Shown here one piece after another: positions 1 to 10,617 of a stretch of DNA of 64,000 bases. Under the pieces are notes generated by a model that worked only from the letters and a program-made list of their open reading frames with translations, ran no database searches and had not been told where the DNA came from. Position 1 is the stretch's first letter. Each line of letters opens with the position of its first letter. Source of the stretch: Malania oleifera (taxonomy: Eukaryota; Streptophyta; Magnoliopsida; Santalales; Ximeniaceae); assembly GCF_029873635.1 (NCBI RefSeq), contig NC_080417.1:25492182-25556181 (forward strand), in the 5' to 3' direction. A program made the position numbers and the translations under genes.

Positions 1-1560
1 CAATTAGTAAGGGCTAACCTCAACCTTTACAATCAGGTCAATTAGCGGGGTTGATCTCAATTTACACCTTACCAGGATGGTGTACTTGGCTTTCCTAACT
101 AGGTCTAAGTCCATTTAGGACTATTCTATAGGGCTAGTTTCCCTTTTTAGACCCACGCCTTGAATACAACCAATACAATACAAACCAAACCGGATACAAT
201 GATTATGCTTCTCAATCAAGCAAATATGTACCAAATGACAATCAATCAACACACATCAATAATATAGGAAATGTAAGTTCAGTGATGTGACTATGTGCAA
301 TCAACACTTAATATTATGGATAATCTCAAATATGCACAAGAGTGTATAAACAAGGTTTTCTTTGAAACACAATATAAATATCTTAATGCAAGCTTAGGGT
401 TTCAAAGATGCCGATTAGAATATTCAAACAATCTCAACAATATTTTCTTCGATATAAAAGGCACAAAAGTTATTTGAAAAATGAACTTTGGAAAATGGGT
501 TTTTGCACACACAAAAATGTAGCACAAAGAATCTTGCAACGAGAATGAAAAGATCCTAAGGCTAATGAGTTTTCCCACACAAAATTTGTCAATGAAATTG
601 GTGGGAAACACTCTTGCTTAACTCTCAAAAATCAAACACAAACAATAAGCACAAGAGAGAGTATTTAGCAATCTTAGGATTTACCATAATTACACTTGGA
701 TCACTCACAATAGATGAATGATCAAGGAGAGGAGTATATGTGAGTATTTGGAGGTAGTATGGACAAAATAAGGTTATGGATTTTCTAAGAATTTTTGCCT
801 TAATCTTTTTGCTAATCCCCCACTAATTTTGACAAATGATTGGGCATATATAGAAATGGGGGAAAAATAACCGTTGGGGAACATGTTGGGAATTTTCCAA
901 AATGTTTTAATTGTGTTTAAAAAAAATTAACCCCAATTACCTTTAATTTTCTCAAGTAAAAAATTTGCAACTCGAGAGATTTCGAGTGGTTGAACTTTAG
1001 TTCGATCGTCCGGAGAGACTCAGCTTAAAAAGGCCATTTTAAAAGGTTCAGGTGCTCGAGTTTAAGCTCTGTTGGCTGAATAAATGTCAAAAACTTTCTA
1101 TCGCGGTTCGGGTGCTCGAAGCTAAGTTCAGTTAACCAAACTCAAATGTTAGGTCGCTCAGGGCCTATTTTGAACTAAAACCTTCGATGGTCCGAGTTGG
1201 TGAAAAGTTCCCTTACAAGGGTTCGGTTGCCTGGAGACGATATGCTCATTTCTAGTTTGGTCGTCTGAAACTAAGTCAACCCGTTGACTTCCTAGCGGTT
1301 CGAGCGCTCGAGGTGTTTTAAACACCAAGGGTCGCCCGACCTTTTACAATTTTGTCTATATGGTCCAATTCATTTTCAATTTGATCCCCTCATTGAGCAA
1401 GTTATTTTGGGGACTGTTTGTGCATATGTGTAGGGACCTAAGGTCTTTTCTAAGGCCATTTTGAGATAATCCCAAAAATTCGGCTTCGGTTGACCAATCC
1501 CTAAGGTATTTCTATGGTCTGCATATGATCATTTGCTGAGCTTACTTCCTACATGCATGA
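1..1560 (-). mobile_element. SIRE-like Copia LTR fragment, reverse orientation
   Basis: Read on the minus strand, bases 1-160 match the R/U5 part of the + strand solo LTR around 12380-12540 (shared blocks such as GACTAGCCCTA and CCCCGCTAATTGACCTG). Further upstream lie a CCCCAACGGTTAT block and a TATA box (about 845-853), also shared with that LTR. Beyond the TATA box is an array of GGTTCGGGTGCTCGA-like motifs. The LTR is cut by the window edge. Its upstream limit near 1560 is uncertain, because no TG terminus or target duplication was found. It is a fragment and no coding sequence goes with it. Confidence 0.6.
965..1340 (-). promoter_or_regulatory. U3 motif array, GGTTCGGGTGCTCGA type
   Basis: About nine degenerate copies of a CpG-bearing motif (GGTTCGGGTGCTCGA, GGTTCGAGCGCTCGAGG, TTCGATCGTCCGGAG and variants) lie 30-50 bases apart. 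The array starts about 110 bases upstream of the LTR TATA box, reading the minus strand. The LTR around it is related to the one at 10618-12878, but the repeated motif is different. A role as enhancer or methylation target is inference. Confidence 0.5.
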
Positions 1561-1754
1561 CATGCAGAGATTATTACAGACCCATTTAAGCTGAAATTAT
1601 TACAGACCCAATGATAAAAAAAAATACAACATTAAATAAGTTGGGTCTTCGCTTCTCTTTAGGTTGTTACATGTCTTCATATGAACTTGCGAATAAGAAC
1701 CTGTACACAAATTTGGCAATCATTAAATACTAGAGTATTTGTCACAATCAAAAT

Positions 1755-1864
1755 AAGGGTGTGACACATAAGGTCAACAATCTGTTTATGACCCGGGCCA
1801 TTTATGATTCGGCCCGTTGGTGACCCGCCCGAACCCGGCCTACTCACCCGTTTTGCCACCCCTA
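1755..1864. mobile_element. Terminal fragment of a hAT-type element
   Basis: The segment ends in GGCCTACTCACCCGTTTTGCCACCCCTA in two pieces: a GC-rich GGGCGGG/CCCGCCC stretch, then TTTTGCCACCCCTA. In reverse this gives TAGGGGTGGCAAAA, a typical terminus of plant hAT MITEs. It resembles the right end of the element at 29087-29817. The opposite end was not recognised, so the left limit is approximate. Confidence 0.5.
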
Positions 1865-2501
1865 GTTCTAAAAGTGATTTTTCCTCCACCTCATTTTAAT
1901 CACGAAAAGAGAGTAATAACATGTTCTTATTGCAATAATAATATATAAAATAAACCAGATTCCTTTTTCTTTTCACTTAGGAGAACTCACCATTGAATCT
2001 AGTTTTAATTTTGGGTCTTACTCGCTTTGTCTCTTGTCTAAAGAAGATGGGTAGCACATATCATCATAAAGATCAAAGTGAGACTCAATATTATTCCTTA
2101 GATCCCCATGCACCAACACAAACACAACACTAAAAAAGAGCCTATGAACAAGTTTGACATGAAAAAAAAAAGTAACAAGTGTGTTTGTGAATGAATTATT
2201 CATTGAAAAAAATGAGTAATCTTAAGTTTCAAGTTTTAGGACGCCCCTTATTAGGTTTTATGCTACTACTGCAAATACTAAAAATTACCTAGAGATGTTT
2301 AGGACTCTAATGCCCAAATATTATTAGGTTGAGAGTTCGCTACAAATTAAGGAACTCCACTTAGATTTGGTATTCTAATATAAAACCATCTTTAATATGT
2401 TCATCTATCAGTTTAATATTTTATTTATAAATTATTTATTAATAGTAGGAAGTGATCCTAGAAGACTTTAATTAACATCATGAAGATCATGCAAAAGTTA
2501 A
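1865..2501. other. AT-rich spacer without recognisable gene
   Basis: Only short, non-conserved open frames are seen on either strand. No motif, repeat unit or terminus was recognised. Confidence 0.5.
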
Positions 2502-3124
2502 GGCCCCACTTGGTTATGGAAAATATTTTTCCTATTTCAATTTTTAGTTTTCCAAAGAATTAAAAAAAAAATTACTTCTTTTTAATTTTTTAATATTTAT
2601 ATAAAAAGGTAGAAGATAAAAAGTTCGTTTATTGTGCAAATTAATTTTTCATTTTTTTTATTTCTAGTCTTTAAAATAATTATAAAAAGCAACTTGTATT
2701 TCAATTTTTTAGAATTTATATAAACTAAAATTTAGAATTATTGATTTTTTGAGGTTTGAATTTGGATTTATATGGATTTAGAAAAAAAAAATATACATAA
2801 TCAATATAAATTAAAGTTCGAAATCTAAATTTGATGCTCCCATAGGTAAAGTAAGAGTTAAAAATTTAGAAAAATAATACAAAAATGTTTTCGAAGTTAT
2901 CTATATAAATTTGGTAAATTGGAAAATGAGGTGCATCTTTGTAATTATTTTAAAAATTAGAAATAAAAATAAACTATTTCTGCAAGAAAATATTGTGAAA
3001 ACTATTTATTGTTATTCATTTATTTCATTCAAATACTATAAAAATGAAAAATTAGCTAGCATTTTTGTAACTTTTTGAAAAATTAAAATTAAAAAAAATT
3101 ATTTTCCACAACTAAACGGGCACC
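2502..3124. mobile_element. MITE-like element, copy 1
   Basis: The ends form imperfect inverted repeats: GGCCCCACTTGGTTATGG on the left, and on the right the complement of GGTGCCCGTTTAGTTGTGG, each running into GAAAATA. The interior is very AT-rich and noncoding. It shares several blocks with 31253-31812 (for example TATATAAATTTGG/TATATAAATCTAG and AGAAATAAAAATAAA), so this is a dispersed family. The superfamily (hAT or PIF/Harbinger) is not decided because no clear target duplication was seen. Confidence 0.5.
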
Positions 3125-3589
3125 AAGAGAACCTCTAAACAAGCATATTAAGCACTTTAATATTGAGGACCTCAAGGCTCCAAATTTGGACTGTGAACTA
3201 GCTATTATAACTCTCATATATCATTTGCAGCCCTTAAGTTTTGAATTCTCCTCTTTAAGAAGCTCTTGAAATTGTAATCTAAGTTATAAAAGCAAGTGGA
3301 GGACTACTATAATGTTAAGGAGACTGTGAACTCAAAGATACATTGACAATAAAGGGAAAAAAAAGTGTTGACTTTTTGAGTGTGATTCTTATTTTGATGC
3401 TGACAACACACCAGTTTCTTATGTGTGTTGTTAAGTGCTTGAACAAGTTTACTATTCAACACACACATAAGACAAAGAGGAAATGGAAGCCAGAAGATTT
3501 AAAACTTACTTCAATTGGTGCATTCCATGGAATGAAGAGCAAAAAAAGAAGACATTTTGTTTTTAATTGTATTGCATTTAATTTTTAAT

Positions 3590-5488
3590 ATCTTTGGTCT
3601 ATAATAATGCATGCGTCTGCATGATATGTTTCAATGTTCAGATGACCGTAGATAGACCCTAGGGATAAGCACATTTCATCAAAAATATTTTTCTAAAAAT
3701 ACTAAAATCATATAAAGTTTTTAGAATAACTTTAGAGTTAAAATCGGGGTAAAAACAAAGTCTTCGGTCGACCGATGACAGATTTTTTGGACAAAATATT
3801 CATTGTCAATGCCCTCAGTCGACCTAACCAAACTAGTAATAACTAGCTTGGTTGACCGAACCATTGTTTGCCCAGGAGTCAAAAGTTTGACTTGCTTGGT
3901 CGACCGAACCTGTGGCATTATAATTGCCACGGTCGACCAAACAGTTCGAAAGTCAACATTTTGACTTTGACGGTTAACCGTACTATTTTGAACGTATCTT
4001 CCTCGGTTGACCGAACCAACACGTGACTAGCACCCCAACCACTTGGTCGATCGAACTTGTAGCTCATTTTGGCCATAGTCGACCAAACCTAGAGGAACGG
4101 TCAATCGACCTTGTCTTGGTCGACCGAACCAATGAAGGGTTCAAAATCACCTTAAGACGGTCGACCAAATTCGTAGTTCAAAATTGATACGGTTGACCAA
4201 ACCTTGAATATGGTCAACTAAACCTCTCAGGTTTGAAATTTTTTAAAGGGTTAAAACGTCATTAACTCTTAGTTAAACTTTTCCAAAATACCGAACGTGT
4301 CCCCAACGGTCATAATTTTCATAAAATCTATAAATACCCCCTCATTTGCTTTGATTAACAACTTTAATTAATTCCAAATTCTCTCTAAACCTTTGTTAAT
4401 CAAAGTTCCCCCAAATAATCTTTTATTGTAAAAATCATTTCTTTGGGGCAAAATCTTTTAAACAAAACTCTCCAACTCTTTTTCCATTCATTTATTTCAA
4501 AATCACTTTGGAAAAGAGTATATTTATTTTGGGCATTTATTTTCATATTCACATACATATACTCTCACTTATTATTTATTTTTGAAAATCATTTTCTTGA
4601 GAGTATAGCTTTGGTTTCTCCCGATTATTTCTTTTGATAAACATTTTTGGGAGAAATTAGTTATTGCACAAATAGTTTCTTGAACTTGAACTCCAGATTC
4701 TGCAAATATTTTTCATTAGCAAAAATATTTGTTGGAGAACATATTTTTCATTTATATACATTATTTGTGCAAAAAATATTTGAAGAGCAAAACCCTAAGT
4801 TCTCCTATGTTTTTATCGAAATATATTTTTGGAGAAAATTATTATTAGGGTTTAAATTCACTTAAGTACCCTTTCTCTACTGAGCGTAACTCATATCATA
4901 AGAGAGTGCATATATTTGAGCTTAAACGTGTACATCCATGCTTGTATTTTTAAAAGCACTATTATGTACAAAAAATTTTTTTTATTGCATCACTTAGATT
5001 CAACCCAGAATTGAACTAGGGAGTCTTAATCTCGTAAGTGAGATAAGTTGGGTTCAGCCTTGTAATTGATCTGGGGTTTACCTCGCCCCATAAGGAGAGG
5101 TTGTAATGGCTTCTGTTCCACCTGTTTAAGTGAGCAGGTTTAGTAGAATCCTTGGGGAGTATGCCTAAGGCGGGGACGTAGGTCGGTTTGGTCAAACCTC
5201 GATAACAAATATCGTGTGTCACTCTCTTCTTATCTCATTTAATTTATGCCCTTTAAATTCAGTATGTGCATGCTTGTTCATTTATGGTTGTAATTATTTG
5301 CATGCACACTTTTATTTAAATGAGATATGCTGCACGTGTATGTTCACACTTATAGCTTAATCATTTTTCATATACGTTATTATATTGAATGTGATATGAT
5401 ATGTGGTGAATCGGCATAAATGTTTAATTTAACCAAAATTTTTTAAAATCTAATTCACCCCCCTCTTAGGATCACACCAATTCCAACA
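3590..5488 (+). mobile_element. SIRE-like Copia LTR, 5' truncated
   Basis: It contains a GGTCGACCGAACC motif array, a TATA box at 4329-4336 and a U5 block ending TTCACCCCCCTCTTAGG, then CCAATTCCAACA. The same order is found in the complete solo LTR at 10618-12878. No primer binding site follows, so it is a solo or truncated LTR. The left limit is approximate: similarity to the other LTR begins near GGTCTATAATAA. It lies directly against a Gypsy gag-protease relic and probably inserted into it. Confidence 0.65.
3763..4215 (+). promoter_or_regulatory. U3 motif array, GGTCGACCGAACC type
   Basis: About 14 copies of GGTCGACCGAACC and one-base variants (GGTTGACCGAACC, GGTCGACCAAACC, GGTCAATCGACC) occur in about 450 bases. 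They end about 110 bases before the TATA box at 4329. The copies are partly palindromic around GTCGAC. Between them is the hairpin-forming AGTCAACATTTTGACTT. Many copies contain TTGACC, which is also a W-box core bound by WRKY factors. Function is inference. Confidence 0.6.
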
Positions 5489-5494
5489 ACAAGA

Positions 5495-6340
5495 AAAAAA
5501 AGGAAAGGAGTGAGTTGGATTAGGTAACATCCAAGCCTTTGAAAGCCTAGATGAATAAAAAGAAAGACAATAAGAGGAGATCTTACAACCTCAAAAAGAG
5601 GTTTAAGAGTTTCATCAACTTAAATGCCTCTAAGAGAACTATGTTTATGCAAATCTCAAAAGATCCTAAACTACATTGGTTAAAGCAATTGCATTCCAAG
5701 AAGGAAGAGAACATCTAGCTTGGCTATATATGGTAATTCTTTAGATACTGCAAGTATAACACAATAAATTGTTGGCATTTGAGGAATGTGTATGAGACCT
5801 TTGTACACTAAAGGTCAGCTCGGAGGTTTATAATAGGCTTGGAAGAGTGGATGACAAAAAGGAAGCAAAGCCCAAATGAAGAGAATATGATTACACTATA
5901 CTTCATCAACCTAAAAAGCCTTTATGTGGCATTAGAAATAAAGTAATAGCATAATAAGATGAAAGGCAACAGCAATGACCAAGTTTTCATTTTAATCATG
6001 ATTTTGTTTTCTAATGTAAACTGACAAAGGATCTAATTACCTCATGACGATACATTAGTGGTTACCTTAGTAATCGCCAACTACAAGGTAAGAAAGGTCC
6101 TAGTAGATAATGGGAGCTCAATAGGCATTCATTATTAGGATACTTTCAAGAAGATGAAGATTAACACATACTAGTTGATTGAGCTAGAGTTGCACCCATG
6201 TGGTATGATTAAACTACTAGTTAATCTAAAGATTTTAACCTAGAAAGGAAATATGATTTATTTCCTTATGGTAAACACCTCCTACCAACATTGTCATCCT
6301 ACCCTACCCTAAACTCCTTTAAAGATTTCACTAGTTGTTA
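5495..6340 (+). pseudogene. Ty3/Gypsy gag-protease relic
   Basis: Translated pieces resemble the end of a Gypsy Gag (a CWHLRNVYETF segment near 5775) followed by an aspartic protease at about 6047-6190, reading [20 protein letters not shown] then SS. The protease active site is present as DNGSS, the form used by several plant Gypsy lineages. Many in-frame stops interrupt the frame, so it is long dead. No RT or integrase relic follows before 7569. The identification rests on these motifs alone. Confidence 0.6.
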
Positions 6341-7569
6341 GTGAAGTTTCCTATTTAGTATAATGCCAAACTGGTATAGGAAGATCATAGGATGGCTAGA
6401 CATTATTACGTGGCCATATTAAAGAAAATAGATCCTGAAAAAGGAGGTCAAAACCTCGATATAAGGAGTGAGTATCTAGACCAAAGAAGTTCCTTAATGG
6501 AAGAGCCATAACAAATAATTGCACATTGTCAATCTTGAAAATCTTATTCAAATCAGTTTCAACTTGAAAATTCAATTGCAGATCAAAAGAACTTTTTGAG
6601 CTTTCTATAGGCCAATTTAAATGTCTTGGCTTCGTTTGTATACAACATGTCAAGCATTAATCACACAATGAGCTATTGCATTGTGTTATAATCTGTGCCC
6701 ATGAGCTATTGCATGATGTCTATGTCCATATTATTATTATGGAGGTAAGTTGTGTTGTGACATACCACACGACGCCTTCATATTTTTTTTCAAATTGGGT
6801 CAATTCAAGTCTCATAATAAATTTTGAAGGGTTTTTGAATCATTTTGAGTTGTTGGATCATTTCAAACCTCAAAAGAAAAAAAAAAAGAAGGAAAATTTA
6901 AGAAAAGGATCCCTATTGATGGATGAATAAGATCCTAGAAAAAATCATTTGATCTAAAAAAATAGAGAGGAGAGAGGACTTGACATTTGGATGAGATTCA
7001 TGAAGACCAAAGAACTCCCAAAGCTCTCATTATTTTTGCATACTTAATTTTAGAGGTATTTTCTTGACCTTAGCCTACTATTTTAGCAACACTTTAAAAA
7101 AAATATTTGTATCACTTACATCTCAAATAAATATTTCTACGGTATTTTTTGACATGTCCAAAAAAGTATACACACACACACACACACAATTTAAAGTGAT
7201 AAAAAAAACTTCTTTTCATAAGCACTGGTGCTACCATTGTATGATGGCAAACTTGTAATTTCACCAAGTGTAAAATTTTGACAAATTCATAATTTAATTA
7301 TAAATGACTTTATTAGTTTTTAACAATTCAAATTTTATAATTAAAAATTTTCTTTCTTTGACATGTCTTAGATATCAAATATTAAAGCAAAAATTGCTTC
7401 ACATATTCTCTCATTGTTCCAATGTGCTTAAGATCTCACATTTTGTGCCAAGCATTGATTCAACATTCTCAAGAAAGAATCGGATATTGAGCTCTTTCCT
7501 CAAGTTTGCCCAAGTATTAATTATACGACTCAAATATCATCGCAGCGTCCTTGCTTAAATACATTGTAG
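6341..7569. other. Spacer without recognisable gene
   Basis: AT-rich DNA with short open frames that show no family motif. A (CA)n microsatellite lies at 7169-7188. The stretch ends at the TTATG that forms the left target duplication of the TRIM element. Confidence 0.5.
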
Positions 7570-7718
7570 TTATGTGTTGAGAATTCCACTTGTGAGTTTG
7601 TCCCACATTGAAAAATTTGAGTGGATGATGGGTACTTATATACATGGTTGGGCCCAAGACTCAATAGGCTTAAACTTTTGGGTCAAATTGGTGTTCACCC
7701 ATGTGTATCAAGCCCACT

Positions 7719-9215
7719 TGGTAGGCTCGCCAAGGCTTGGGTCCTTAACTACCAAAAATAATATTTATAAAACCTAACTTAATCCTAAATTCAGTAGAAA
7801 GTGGGAAAGATGGTTATCGATCCATGGGGATTAGAGTGCAGTTATCAACCTTTTCCATATTAGTTTATTGAAGCTTTGTATAAAAAGAAGTGTAAAGGTG
7901 AGATTTTTTTGGTGTTTCTAACAACTAATTAATGGAAAACATGTAAAATCTAAAGTACCCTACTCCTACAAAGAGATGCTTCGACTTGAATCAGACGCTA
8001 GACGCCTTGCCTCTAACTACACTCCTCTAGCTATCCATAGAAGTATTAACCCAAGAATCTCAGACCAAGCGGGAGAGGGTCATTCGAGGGCACAAGGTAG
8101 CAAGGGTGCACCAATTGTATGAAGCACATTCGGGAACTGAAGTATACCCTATCTCAACGATCACAAACACCTCTGCGGTTCCATAGCCAACTACTTTTAT
8201 CTAGTAAAGACTGTAGTAGTACTTATCCTTATCTGCAATCTTTCATTAGAATCAAAGATGTAAATGAAAGCGATTAAAAGAAAGCATATAAATGAAAGCA
8301 GTAGATTGAAAGCATGTAAAAATCATCCCTTGGTATTCAAGTTGTCTCTCACAAACAATTATCCCTGCTACGGAATGACCATCTAATCTACTCAAAAAAT
8401 ACGAGAGCACCGCCAGTTGTCAAAGGCCGTCGAACACCTCTTGCACAATCCAGAATCGATATTAAAATCTAATCCAACTAATGTACATTGGCTCTTAATG
8501 GTGTTCTAGGTCTGTCACTAACCTAAAATCAACCAAAGAGGAACCCCTAAAACATATTCGTGGCTAATATTTATACCCATTAGGGTTTACAAGATTTGAA
8601 TTTCGAAATAGGAAAGTTTAGAACAAAATCTCGCACAGAAGATCGTTGTTGGAGGAAAGATAGCTTCCTTGTTTTCGCTGGTCGAGCACTTGGTCGAGAC
8701 TCTCAGTATTTCAATCTTCAGTTTAGCCTAGGAACTTGACCTAGTCACCCCTCAAGGTCTTCTTGATCGAGCACTTAGTCGAGACTCTTAGTATTTCTGA
8801 GTTCAATAAGCTTCAGTATCTCGACTTGGTCACCCTTGAGGGTCACATGGTCGAAATCTTGGTCGAACCTTGCAGCATTTTTTCTTCAGTCTGAACCTTG
8901 GAGTCTATAGTTTTTGCCTTGGTCTCCCCTTTGCGTTAGCTAGTCGCACCACATGATCGAATAGAGTCTTTCTCTCTTTTATGTGTGTTGATGCATTAAG
9001 AGTTTGGCTAGATAGCTGGTTTGAGCTTTAAGTATCCCAAATACTCCCTTGGCTTCTTGTATTACTTAACTCCTCGGTTTTAACCTGTTTTTCCTCAAAA
9101 CATGAACAAACCTTGCACAACTCTGAAATATGATAACGAAGGGCATATACATAATAAAAGAAGACAAAACAAAGGTAAATGAGGGCCTAAAATCATGCAT
9201 TTTAGGGACTCATCA
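7719..9215 (-). repeat. 3' LTR of the Athila-like element
   Basis: Direct repeat partner of 16868-18373. On the minus strand it carries a TGGTCGAGCACTTGG motif array (about 8680-8960), a TATAAATA box at 8568-8575 and the terminus CTACCA. The polypurine tract AAGTTGGGGTTG lies immediately upstream on the minus strand (9216-9228). It differs from the other LTR by substitutions and by several indels, so the insertion is not recent. Confidence 0.8.
8680..8960 (-). promoter_or_regulatory. U3 motif array, TGGTCGAGCACTTGGTCGAG type
   Basis: Repeats of TGGTCGAGCACTTGG, TGGTCACCCCTCAAGG and TGGTCGAGACTC lie about 105 bases upstream of the TATA box on the minus strand. The matching array in the other LTR (17757-18105) holds an extra unit of roughly 100 bases, so the array expands and contracts between copies. 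Confidence 0.55.
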
Positions 9216-10617
9216 CAACCCCAACTTACACTTTGCTAGTCCTTAAGCAAAGCAAAAATTAAGAAAACTAAGGAAATCCTATCTACCTCCTCTTTTGTGG
9301 GAAACATGGCTGCATTTACTGTATGTAACAAGGCTTTAAACCCCTACGTTGATTCTAGGGGATGAGTTGTAGTCTCGTGAGGGTTTTTAAGGCGATACCC
9401 ACAAACACCAACTCAGTGAACATCAGATAATATTGCATGCAACACAGTCATACCATTTTATATACAAGAGTATAACCTAGTTACATGTAGGCATTTTCAT
9501 ACATGACTCCATTATACACGCACTCCATAGCAATTTACTCATGCAAGTCTCTACAATACCTAGCCATAAAAAACAATACACTCATAGAGATCACCCAGCA
9601 ATTGCAATTCAGAGCTATTATTGTCATGTAAATTCAAGCATAGATAGGTTACATCACAAGACATGTGTAAAGTGCATGATTTTCCACACTCAGGATACCC
9701 TTAGACACCTACAGAACGGTTGTCTTGACTTAGCCTCATTGGTATACCCTAAAAAATACTCAAGAAATATAGGTTCACTCTTATATGTGAGAAAGAATGT
9801 CATGATCAAACATCCCACATATTTTGAAGAACGGACGTTAAGCATGGAGTAAACTAGTCTCATCAGAATGGGATCTAGCCAAACATAAGGTGTCGGGTCC
9901 TTCACCCTAGTATCTTCTCACCCACTCTCCACATCCAATCAAGAACATCCTAAATTGACCTATTCATAAACCAGGTGTGAATACAACTCATGCATCAAAT
10001 AGCTGAAGAGTCTTGTAGAATCATGTTGTGTCCCTAGCTTGACCTTTTTCATATATAGAGCAAGTATTCTACATATTTTTCATTTCTTTTTCTTTTTCTT
10101 TTGCTCATTCTTTTTATTTTTTTCCTTTCATGATCAGCTAGGAAATTTTTCACAACTTTTTATGTCTTCATATCACCGATAGAACTTTAAGCTCGAAAAA
10201 GGGTCCATGAACTAAGTCTGTTTCTAGGGGTGGCTTAATTTTCAAGTCTTGAGTAGGCTACAAGACCTAGGTTTGTATCTTCCCACTAGACATCACTTCT
10301 AGGCTAGAAAATGCAAGAACCAAGACTAGCAAGTAAAGAAAATCTAGAAATAAAGAGAAAGTTGAGTTCCATAAACTTAAAGTTTGACGTCTACAACTCA
10401 AGAAATGAACGAACAGCTCAATAGTGCCTCACAGGGTGTCATAGTCTCCACGGTTGTTCTCTTAGTGCTCTCAAGGAACCCTAAGTGCTACAAATCATGT
10501 GTAAGTGCATTTTTAGCCTTGTGACGTAGCATGTGAATACAAGAGTTTACATAACTACATTAACACAAATGCTTCACTAGTGAACCCACATAAAGTGTTA
10601 TATTCATATATAGGCTA
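9216..10617 (-). other. 3' untranslated interior of the Athila-like element
   Basis: No conserved reading frame or pol motif was seen on either strand. The stretch lies between the polypurine tract and the nested solo LTR and continues at 12884-13585. Confidence 0.6.

Noticed and set aside
3763-4215. GGTCGACC array considered as a CRISPR-like repeat array
   Set aside because: Spacing is irregular, copies are degenerate and in both orientations, and the context is a plant LTR promoter.
9541-9905. 103-codon + strand and 71-codon minus-strand frames
   Set aside because: No recognisable motif, and located in the noncoding interior of the Athila-like element.
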